Program-made: the position numbers and the translations under genes
Part shown: positions 56,831 through 64,000 of the stretch, piece after piece
Layout of the letters: each line of letters starts with the position of its first letter
Position numbering within the stretch: the stretch's first letter is position 1
The notes under the pieces: model-generated
The model's database searches: none
Told to the model about the DNA's origin: nothing
Seen by the model: only the letters and a program-made list of their open reading frames with translations
Source: Planctomycetaceae bacterium
Lineage (GTDB): Bacteria; Planctomycetota; Planctomycetia; Planctomycetales; Planctomycetaceae
Direction of reading: 5' to 3'
Length of the DNA stretch: 64,000 nt
NCBI GenBank assembly: GCA_041398825.1
Contig: JAWKTX010000018.1
Coordinates: 1 to 64,000, forward strand

Positions 56831-58396
56831 CTACTTCGTCTTCCTGGATTTCTTGTTTCCCGGTGTCGGTGTATTCCGGTTGCCGTTGTCTTTCTTCGAC
56901 GCCTTCTTTCGACTCCCACCACGACGTTCAGCAGCCTCGGCCTCTTTGGTGCGAATATACGACTCACGAAATGCCTGGTCTGAGCGATTCTGAAAGACTG
57001 GCAGCATCGGGTCAGACGTGCGACTCATCCATGCTTCCAATTCCCGTCGGAGCTTCTCCGCGGTCTCCTGATGAGCGGGAGATGCGATCAGATTATGGAG
57101 ACAATCCGGGTCATTTCGAACGTCAAACAGCTCTTCAGGAACCCGGTGCTGGTAGAGCTCATGGCGGAATCGAATGGCATCATCGACCCTGGCGAGTTCG
57201 GCCATCCGTCGGTATGTGGAGGTCCCGGTGGTTGCTGTGGCCATGACGCGTTCACCATTCGACCAGGGGTTGAAGATGTAAAGATATTCTGCAGTCTGTA
57301 CGGCACGCATCGGGTCCCGAGAACCTCCGGCGTTTTCGTTGTACTCCTTGAAGACGTAATCTCGATCGCTTTGAGTTTGCCCCTTCAGCAGCGGAGCGAA
57401 CGAGCGACCGTCGAGCCCTGCTGGATGATCGATGCTGAAGATGTCAAGCAACGTGGGAGTAAAATCCACGGCCGATACCATATGCCGGTTGTCGATACTG
57501 CCGGGCTTTGTAACTCCTGGCCAGCGGATCATCAGAGGTGTATGGGTGCTGTGGTGGTAGAGCTGTGTCTTGGCAAATGGGAGCGGCATCCCGTGATCGG
57601 AAAGGAACATGACCAGCGTTCTGTCCGCCAACTTTGATTCCTCAAGCGCCAGCAGAATCTGGCCGACCGCATCGTCCGCGCGTCGGACGGACGAATAGTA
57701 ATGGGCAAGTTCTTTGTGAACGACAGGGTCATCGAACAGAAAACCGGGAATTGGCGTCTCTTCCGCCGTGAAGACTCGACTGGGGACGTATTCATCCGGA
57801 ACCGTCTGCCCGCGATTTCCTTCAGCAAAAAAAGGCTTATGCGGATCTGCGATGTTGATCAATAGGCAGAACGGTTTGTTCTGCATGCCAGCTGCCTGAA
57901 TCCCCTGCCTCGTAGCATCGCCGTAAGATACCGGGTCTTTTGTGTGGCGCTGACGTCCATTCTCTGCCGTATCAAGATTCAAGTCCCACTGATACGGTGA
58001 ATAGGGTGTTGAGTGTGAGACCTTGTGCCGAATCGCAGTAAAGTAGCCCGCCTGCTTCATCAGGTCGCAGAGAACGGGGTAGCCGGGATTTCGAACCTGG
58101 TAAAAGCCCTCGACGCCGTTGTTGTGCGGATAACGCCCGGACCACATAACATTTCGTGACGGCATACAGTTGCCAACCTGCACGTGAGCCATTGTGAACC
58201 GAAGACTTTCGGATGCGAGCTTGTCGACATGCGGGCTGGTGTCCGCAAGCCTGCACCCGAAAACCCCGAGCGAATCCGCGCTCATGTCATCGACTGTGAT
58301 AATCAAAAGGTTCAGACGCTGACTTTGTCCGACAGCGATGCAGGAAAAGAGGAACTGTCCAAGCAGAAAAGCAAGTACGATTCGTGTTGAAAGCAT
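56831..58396 (-). CDS. Sulfatase (formylglycine-dependent)
   Basis: The ATG at 58396 is nine bases after an AGGA. The 521 residues carry a signal peptide (LAFLLGQFLFSCIAVG). The metal-site Asp pair is in TVDDMSADS (36-37), and the formylglycine site is CMPSRNVMWSGR (Cys77). The C-terminus is basic and low-complexity (GGSRKKASKKDNGNRN). It cleaves sulfate esters of polysaccharides in the periplasm or outside, a very common activity in planctomycetes. A maturase is not in the window. Confidence 0.9.
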   Translation of the reverse strand: MLSTRIVLAFLLGQFLFSCIAVGQSQRLNLLIITVDDMSADSLGVFGCRLADTSPHVDKLASESLRFTMAHVQVGNCMPSRNVMWSGRYPHNNGVEGFYQVRNPGYPVLCDLMKQAGYFTAIRHKVSHSTPYSPYQWDLNLDTAENGRQRHTKDPVSYGDATRQGIQAAGMQNKPFCLLINIADPHKPFFAEGNRGQTVPDEYVPSRVFTAEETPIPGFLFDDPVVHKELAHYYSSVRRADDAVGQILLALEESKLADRTLVMFLSDHGMPLPFAKTQLYHHSTHTPLMIRWPGVTKPGSIDNRHMVSAVDFTPTLLDIFSIDHPAGLDGRSFAPLLKGQTQSDRDYVFKEYNENAGGSRDPMRAVQTAEYLYIFNPWSNGERVMATATTGTSTYRRMAELARVDDAIRFRHELYQHRVPEELFDVRNDPDCLHNLIASPAHQETAEKLRRELEAWMSRTSDPMLPVFQNRSDQAFRESYIRTKEAEAAERRGGSRKKASKKDNGNRNTPTPGNKKSRKTK

Positions 58397-58676
58397 CAGC
58401 AAATTTCCTGCGCTTCAGGCAAATGAGGGACGAAAGCCATACGTTGGACGGGCTCTTGATCTGCGGCTTTCCGATCACATTCTGATGGCCAGGTGCCCTT
58501 TTCGCCACTCTGCCGGTTAATCCGAAGGATCATTGAGCGGAATTCGAATCATATGGGTGGCATGCATCGAGAATTGTCCTGAGCACAGATGCCCTCTTAG
58601 CGAAATCTTTCGTGTCGAGTATCATTCACGGCAGATAGATTCACATCATGGAATTGTGTGCGTGGGACAAAATCAG

Positions 58677-59462
58677 ATGAAACGAGTGCAAAGCGAAATC
58701 ATGTTGACGGAATCCTCGCCTCTTCGGGGCCAAAGCAGAGTCGTGGTGGCTTTAGCGAACAGCATTCTCCTGTTAGCAATTAGCTGTGGAATAGCAATTG
58801 GCTGTGGAACTCGGACGGATACGTCAGGACCCACTGGGGCCCCACAAGCCAGCTCTGAAAGAGATGGGCAAGTCACGACGCCATTCGAACTGCTGACGGA
58901 ACTGAATGAATCGCAACAGCAACAAAAGGAAATTGCTCTTGCGGCGAAGGATGAATTGTTCAAACGTCTGTCCAATCGCCTGATGGGTGTTCTTCAAAAC
59001 GATGGAGCCGCGAAGGCAATCGAAGTCTGCCGCGTCGATGCGTCCGCATTTTCGGAACAGGTTGGACATGAGTTTGGGGTAGAAATCGGTCGGACGTCTT
59101 TCAAACTCAGGAGCGGTGCAAATCCATCACCAGACTGGGCCAACAAGTTTGTTGAAGACAGAATTGATGAACCTCGTTTTGTGACTTTACCGCAAGACGC
59201 CTTTGGAGCGTTCCTGCCGATCATGCTTCAGAAAAAGTGTGAGATTTGCCATGGTCCCGAAGAGCAGATTGCGTCGGATGTCAGGGATGCCCTGAAACTC
59301 CATTACCCGAACGACAAAGCAACCGGATTCAGTGAAGGCGATTTGCGTGGATGGTTTTGGATAGAAGTTCCGCGAGACGCCAAACTCCCGTCTCACACAT
59401 CAGAACAGCCGAAAGCGGAAGCACGAATTCCTCAATCGGGATCACCCACAATAAGGGTATGA
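58677..59462 (+). CDS. DUF3365 protein with one c-type haem site
   Basis: The 261-residue protein has a signal or lipobox region (LLLAISCGIAIGC) and a DUF3365 core. A CEICHG haem-binding motif lies about residue 184-189, after the FVTLPQDAFGAFLPIMLQKK segment. Such proteins bind haem and may sense redox or gases. The start is not certain: an ATG eight codons later is also possible. Nothing links it to neighbours. Confidence 0.7.
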   Translation: MKRVQSEIMLTESSPLRGQSRVVVALANSILLLAISCGIAIGCGTRTDTSGPTGAPQASSERDGQVTTPFELLTELNESQQQQKEIALAAKDELFKRLSNRLMGVLQNDGAAKAIEVCRVDASAFSEQVGHEFGVEIGRTSFKLRSGANPSPDWANKFVEDRIDEPRFVTLPQDAFGAFLPIMLQKKCEICHGPEEQIASDVRDALKLHYPNDKATGFSEGDLRGWFWIEVPRDAKLPSHTSEQPKAEARIPQSGSPTIRV

Positions 59463-59513
59463 CGGCAACGAACCACTTCGCCGGGCCTGTGGATGTTGTT
59501 ACGGATTTTTACT

Positions 59514-59641
59514 GCCATCATCATCCATGCAGCCATCATCGTCCATGCAGCCATCAGCGTCCGGACTGCCATCAACGTTCAGAATTGCGACCAACGTTCA
59601 GAATTGCCATCAATGTCAGAATTGCGACCAGTGACTCGACT
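59514..59641. repeat. Seven imperfect copies of an 18-base tandem repeat
   Basis: Units of 18 or 19 bases such as GCCATCATCGTCCATGCA and GCCATCAGCGTCCGGACT start at 59514, 59532, 59550, 59568, 59587, 59606 and 59624. It runs into the presumed start of the UV endonuclease gene and translates there as repeats of the kind AIIVHA. Confidence 0.8.
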
Positions 59642-60593
59642 GACGCCCGAGGGCGAGCCCAGTTTTGGCGAGCCCCGCTTCGGTCTTTGCTGTATCTTTT
59701 CGGAGCAGCCAATTAAGTTTCGGAACACAACGGTCAAGGCCGTGAAGGCGATGAACAGGGATCTGGCTCTGGAAAAACTGTCCGGACTTTGCCTGCACAA
59801 CGCCGATGCTCTGCAGAAATCACTTCACTTCTGCGCTGAAAATGGCATCGGTTGTTTTCGAATCAACAGTCAGATTCTGCCGGTAAAGACTCATTCCGAA
59901 TGCGGATACGATATCAGTGAACTTCCGGATGGAAACGAAATCATCCGGCGTTTTCAGGCGTGTGGTGAGTTTGCCGGGACAAATGACATTCGCTTGAGTT
60001 TCCATCCCGATCAGTTCGTCGTTCTGAATTCACCGCGCCCGGATGTTGTCGATCGTTCGCTGAGTGAACTCGAGTATCAGGCTGAAGTGGCTGAATGGGT
60101 GGGAGCGGATGTGCTGAACATTCACGGCGGCGGAGCCTACGGCAATAAGTCTGAGGCGCTGGGGCGATTTGCCGAATCCCTCAATCGCTTAACAGATCGC
60201 GCGAGAAAAAGGCTGACAGTTGAAAACGATGACACGACATACACTCCCGCTGAACTGCTGCCATTATGCCGGGCAGAAGGCATACCGCTTGTCTACGACG
60301 TGCATCATCATCGATGTCTTCAGGACGGCCTGACAGTCGAGGTTGCAACAGAAGAAGCCGTCGCCACATGGAATCGTGAGCCAATGTTTCACCTGTCCAG
60401 TCCGATGGACGGATGGAATGGGCCAAAACCCGAGCGACATCACGATTTCATTGACTTGAATGATTTTCCGGAATGTTGGCGGCAGAAGAGATTGACGGTC
60501 GAAATCGAAGCCAGAGCGAAAGAGCTGGCCGTGCTGAAGTTGATCCGGCAACTTTCTGATGACTCCTCGCATGCGGACGGCGTCATTCTGTGA
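59613..60593 (+). CDS. uvsE: UV damage endonuclease (UvsE/UvdE)
   Basis: The 326-residue protein (start MSELRPV) contains the UvdE signature FGLCCIFSEQPIKFRNTT at about 24-41. FHPDQFVVLN, NIHGGGAYGNK, VENDDTTY, VYDVHHHR and EIEARAKE follow, supplying the metal ligands. It nicks DNA 5' to UV photoproducts. The start could also be further upstream in the tandem-repeat region; 59613 is chosen because the family begins soon after. No neighbour clearly shares its function. Confidence 0.88.
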   Translation: MSELRPVTRLTPEGEPSFGEPRFGLCCIFSEQPIKFRNTTVKAVKAMNRDLALEKLSGLCLHNADALQKSLHFCAENGIGCFRINSQILPVKTHSECGYDISELPDGNEIIRRFQACGEFAGTNDIRLSFHPDQFVVLNSPRPDVVDRSLSELEYQAEVAEWVGADVLNIHGGGAYGNKSEALGRFAESLNRLTDRARKRLTVENDDTTYTPAELLPLCRAEGIPLVYDVHHHRCLQDGLTVEVATEEAVATWNREPMFHLSSPMDGWNGPKPERHHDFIDLNDFPECWRQKRLTVEIEARAKELAVLKLIRQLSDDSSHADGVIL

Positions 60594-60922
60594 CTGCGTC
60601 TGTTGAACGGCTTGCACGTCAGTGAAACGCAAGCCAAGGTCTTCCGCGGCGCATTTCGGAAGCCTGTTCTGACGGGTCATGCAGGGAGCTTGCTTCGGTT
60701 GACCTGCAATCTCTGGTGACCGTCGCGAAACCAGCAGAATTTGAAATTTGCAAATCACTGGATGGCAGGCAATTCCACTTTTCACAGCCGGACAATGCGA
60801 ATACGCTCCATTCGTGCTGCATGACTGGGCCCGCTTTCGGGAATCAGGATTCGTGCGTCGTTTGATCCGGGATCCCTGCGAATCAATCACAGTCATCTCA
60901 GCAAACCATTGATGGAACGCAG
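60594..60922. other. Intergenic region, no gene recognised
   Basis: About 330 bases between the endonuclease and the following gene. No hairpin, repeat or ORF that can be supported was found. Confidence 0.4.
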
Positions 60923-63900
60923 ATGAACAGGCTTTTTCGAACATCTCGACATTTCGCCATTTTATTGTTTGCGGCGAGCATGTTCGGAAGGCAGGAGTTG
61001 TGTGCTGTGGCAGCGCAACTCGAGGAAATGAAGTTCGAAGAGCCCACAGCGGCGGCTCATCCGCACGGAGACCTTCAAACGTTGTCCGAGCTCCTGGTGA
61101 TTGCGAGAGACCGCGACAGGCAATTGCAGGTTCTCGAAGAAAATCTCCAGGCGAATGGCAACAATTCCACCGGGGGGGCCGATCGTCCGTTTCTGGGCCC
61201 GGATTCGCTGTCCATTGATTCTGAAACTGGTGAAATCAAGGGACACTACGCCTGGCAGGTACGGCTTCTTCGAAACGCGTCGCCATCTGTGCGTCAGGCA
61301 TGGGATCGGCGATGGTCGACCAATGCTTCTGTTGCCCTGAACCAGGCTGTCGCTCGACGTGACGCAGGTGCCATCTTATCAGTCGCGCGGAGTTATCCAT
61401 TAACATCCGCCGGATTTGAAGCAGCACAACTGCTGATGGCACTGTTGATTGAAAAAGGACAGGTGCAGCAGGCATCAATACTGTTGCGTACCTGTGAATC
61501 AGTTTACGGTGCAATACCTCCGTTTGAGCGAAGGATGGCAGCCCTTCGACGAGCAATGCAGGAAGTGATGCGGCGTCACGGAAACGGTTCCGCATACGGT
61601 CAGCGATACGCAAACGCAGAATTGTTCCCGACTGTATCTGAAACCGATAGTCCACCGTGGCCAGAGCCGGTCTGGACGTGGCGTGGCGACAATCTGCTGT
61701 CTTCTGTGCCAGGTATCTCATCCGGGACTCATGTGTCATTTTGTAACTGGCAACCCATCATTTCGGGGGATCGAGTTCTTGTTCGCTCGCCTAAAAAACT
61801 GGCCGCGCTGGATCGATCTACAGGTGAGGTGCTGTGGTCGGTCCGATGCGACGTACAGTCAGAAAATACGGAGATGACAACAAGAAGCCGACCGCGCCTC
61901 TCGATTGATGAAACAATCCATTTTGATGATCCCCTGATGTCACGAGCGGCCTTCGGAAACTTCACATGCGATGGTCAGTTTGTGTATTTTATCGACGGCT
62001 TTGATGCCTCAAATCGCCGTGATCAATACTCCAATTCGCCTCGCAATGCAGATCCGTTTGGTCAACTCAGACTGCAGTTGGGGGGGCAACAGCGATTGCA
62101 GTTGATCAATCCTGGTGGGCAGGATTTCCCTTCGGACCTGAATAAGCGCCGCGGCATGGGTATTCGCCTGGTAGCTGTTCAGCTTGATGCAGAACAACGC
62201 AGCAACCCGATTGCATGGATTCTGGGCGACCAGAGTTTCCGGTACCGATTCGATTCCGGGGGCACTGAGCATCCAGGCGAAGGAGATCTCCGTGAAAAAG
62301 TGGAAGACGACCGACGCGATGCGGTTCAGGCTACAGGAACCGAAGATGTTCATTCCGGAACAGCGACGAATCCGTTCGACGGTCATTCCTTTCTTTCGAG
62401 TCCCGTCGGTTACGAGAGTCGGTTGTTCCTGCTGTCGACGTTGAATGCGAATCAGTTGCTGAGTTGCGTTGAACGGACGACTGGGGAGCTCATCTGGCAA
62501 CAACCGCTGGTGTATCACGAGAGTGAGCCTCTTGCAGGTGTCACCGATATGTCGGCCGCGCAAACGGCATCCTCCCTCCATACGTGGAATGACGACGTCG
62601 TCTGCAGTCTCTGGAATGGCATCATTGTTTCCTGTCGACAATCCGACGGGGCGCTGAACTGGGCGACGTGCGTTGTGAATGATGACCTTGGGATAGCGGC
62701 AACGCGGCAACGACTGCTGGACGCCGATCAGGATTCGGGGATTGGATTTTTCAGCACGCTGCACGGCGACTTGATGGTGGCTTCCAGTCCCGGTTCAGCG
62801 CTGGTTTCGTGCGTGAATGTGGCTGATGGCCATCTACTCTGGCAGGCACCGCGTACGAATTCGCAGACAAAAGGGGCCGATGATCACTATGTCGCAGGAA
62901 TAACAGACGGCAATGTGGTCCTGGTTGGGAGCCAGCACTGCCGTTCACTCGATCTTCAAAGCGGTATGGAAGTCTGGACGGCAGAAGTCATACCGTCCAC
63001 GGGGCGCGCGTGGTGCACCGGTGATTTGTGTCTGATTCCGGAATCCAACGGCCGAATTGCTCAGGTTCGTGTTTCCGATGGAACAGTTTATCGTTGCGAT
63101 CCACGCGTGCTGCCCGGTGGGTTACCACACATCTCCGGTACGGTGACGGGTGATGATCAGTACGTCTACGTGAGCGACACGGTTCAGGTGTCTGCGTTCC
63201 TTCGCAATGACGTGTTGCTGCAAAGAATGGAGAAACGGGAAGCTGCTCAGCCAACTCTGACTGACTTTCTGAAGTATGCCCGAAGCCTTGTGCTGGGCGA
63301 TAAAACGCATGAGGCAATCAGGCTGGCGATTCGTACTTTAGACAGTCAACCTTCAGCTCAGCCCGAAGAGAGTCAACAGCGCGTTCGAGAAGCTCTGGAA
63401 ACTTTTGCAGCCGAATTAATCCTGTCGACCGCCTATGAGTCTTTCGTGAATCGCGATTCCACATCCGGTCAAACGGATCTGGCCGTTGATGAGGTGATCG
63501 GTTACCTGGACTGGCTTCGTCATGTGCGTCTGGCGCGGCAGCACTCCGTTCTGTTTCATTTGCTTGCCGTCGCTTATGGTGTCGAAGAGCTCGATCTGTC
63601 CAGGATGCAGAAGAATGGTCGGTGGTTCCGTGACAACGTGACGATGACGGAAAGCTGGCAGATCAGCCCGATGCTGGTCGCGAATGCGATTGAAGGTGAT
63701 CTGTTCCGGCAACAACAGGAAGCCACTTTCAAGTCATTAGCGCGATCACGACAGAGTTCGGTGGGGCTGCCTGTGACTCCGGCGGATATATCTGTGGCAT
63801 CGACAATGCTGGCAGATGATGCAGACGCGGCTGAAGAAGTACGGGAATCACTGGCCGACCGAATGCTGCTGCGCGGTGATCTTGCGTCTGCGGAAGTTCT

Positions 63901-64000
63901 TCTGTTGTCTGAGTCGACAACAGAAGAACCGCAGCATGAAGTCCGTCTGCGCCAACTTCGCTCCTGGCAACCCGCCCTGGAATCCATTCAGAAAGCGAAC
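60923..64000 (+). CDS. PQQ-repeat (BamB-like) exported protein, cut by the window edge
   Basis: An ATG at 60923 opens a frame that stays open to the end of the window (1026 codons). It begins with a signal peptide (HFAILLFAASMFG), then a helical region with charged coiled coil. From about residue 270 come PQQ/beta-propeller repeats (LAALDRSTGEVLWSVR, LSCVERTTGELIWQQPLV, SCVNVADGHLLWQAP, SLDLQSGMEVWTAE). A helical/TPR-like part follows at the end. It probably works in the periplasm or outer membrane. The C-terminus lies beyond the window. Confidence 0.85.
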   Translation, partial: MNRLFRTSRHFAILLFAASMFGRQELCAVAAQLEEMKFEEPTAAAHPHGDLQTLSELLVIARDRDRQLQVLEENLQANGNNSTGGADRPFLGPDSLSIDSETGEIKGHYAWQVRLLRNASPSVRQAWDRRWSTNASVALNQAVARRDAGAILSVARSYPLTSAGFEAAQLLMALLIEKGQVQQASILLRTCESVYGAIPPFERRMAALRRAMQEVMRRHGNGSAYGQRYANAELFPTVSETDSPPWPEPVWTWRGDNLLSSVPGISSGTHVSFCNWQPIISGDRVLVRSPKKLAALDRSTGEVLWSVRCDVQSENTEMTTRSRPRLSIDETIHFDDPLMSRAAFGNFTCDGQFVYFIDGFDASNRRDQYSNSPRNADPFGQLRLQLGGQQRLQLINPGGQDFPSDLNKRRGMGIRLVAVQLDAEQRSNPIAWILGDQSFRYRFDSGGTEHPGEGDLREKVEDDRRDAVQATGTEDVHSGTATNPFDGHSFLSSPVGYESRLFLLSTLNANQLLSCVERTTGELIWQQPLVYHESEPLAGVTDMSAAQTASSLHTWNDDVVCSLWNGIIVSCRQSDGALNWATCVVNDDLGIAATRQRLLDADQDSGIGFFSTLHGDLMVASSPGSALVSCVNVADGHLLWQAPRTNSQTKGADDHYVAGITDGNVVLVGSQHCRSLDLQSGMEVWTAEVIPSTGRAWCTGDLCLIPESNGRIAQVRVSDGTVYRCDPRVLPGGLPHISGTVTGDDQYVYVSDTVQVSAFLRNDVLLQRMEKREAAQPTLTDFLKYARSLVLGDKTHEAIRLAIRTLDSQPSAQPEESQQRVREALETFAAELILSTAYESFVNRDSTSGQTDLAVDEVIGYLDWLRHVRLARQHSVLFHLLAVAYGVEELDLSRMQKNGRWFRDNVTMTESWQISPMLVANAIEGDLFRQQQEATFKSLARSRQSSVGLPVTPADISVASTMLADDADAAEEVRESLADRMLLRGDLASAEVLLLSESTTEEPQHEVRLRQLRSWQPALESIQKAN

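Noticed and set aside
59514..59641. CRISPR array
   Set aside because: Units are adjacent without unique spacers and vary from copy to copy.

Overview
The window looks like a chromosomal segment of a planctomycete (Planctomycetota). The support is a formylglycine-type sulfatase, a DUF1080 secreted protein, an LRR lipoprotein, a PQQ-repeat exported protein, a short ECF-like sigma factor beside a small partner protein, a DUF2924/serine recombinase module and an ISAzo13-like transposase fragment. No species can be named from the sequence alone.

The left third (1 to about 21.3 kb) reads as an accessory, defence-rich island ending at a tRNA-Asn gene. From left to right it holds: two unrecognised genes, one frameshifted and running off the left edge; a sigma factor with a small partner; a two-gene QueC-like module; a type III restriction-modification operon (Mod and Res) with a divergent XRE regulator and a zeta-toxin-like P-loop kinase; a planctomycete recombinase module whose serine recombinase carries four single-base frameshifts and whose DUF2924 gene carries one; an HNH protein with a novel C-terminal half; and a tightly overlapping four-gene operon of Ser/Thr kinase, compact SF1 helicase, unknown protein and nucleoside-phosphorylase-like protein. 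That operon is the best candidate here for an undescribed defence system. A tRNA-Asn with a strong terminator follows.

The rest (21.5 to 64 kb) looks like ordinary chromosome. From 26.1 to 36.9 kb, eight minus-strand genes form a surface-glycan cluster. It includes counterparts of WbpB, WbpE, WbpD and WbpI (oxidation, amination, acetylation and 2-epimerisation of a UDP-GlcNAc-derived sugar), a membrane glycosyltransferase, an FAD protein, an intact NodB-type deacetylase, and a deacetylase-glycosyltransferase fusion whose deacetylase half has lost key residues. Next come an AcpH-like protein coupled to a sugar isomerase, a DUF1080 protein, a TPR-like exported protein, a sulfotransferase, a large membrane protein, an RluA-type pseudouridine synthase, an MMPL exporter, a tripartite RND efflux system (adaptor, pump, outer-membrane channel) interrupted by an ISAzo13 N-terminal fragment, a sulfatase, a DUF3365 c-type haem protein, a UV damage endonuclease and the start of a long PQQ-repeat protein running off the right edge.

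Three copies of a 100-bp palindromic MITE-like repeat (37.0, 40.0 and 49.4 kb) and several short tandem repeats lie between the chromosomal genes. No CRISPR array, rRNA or phage structural gene was seen.
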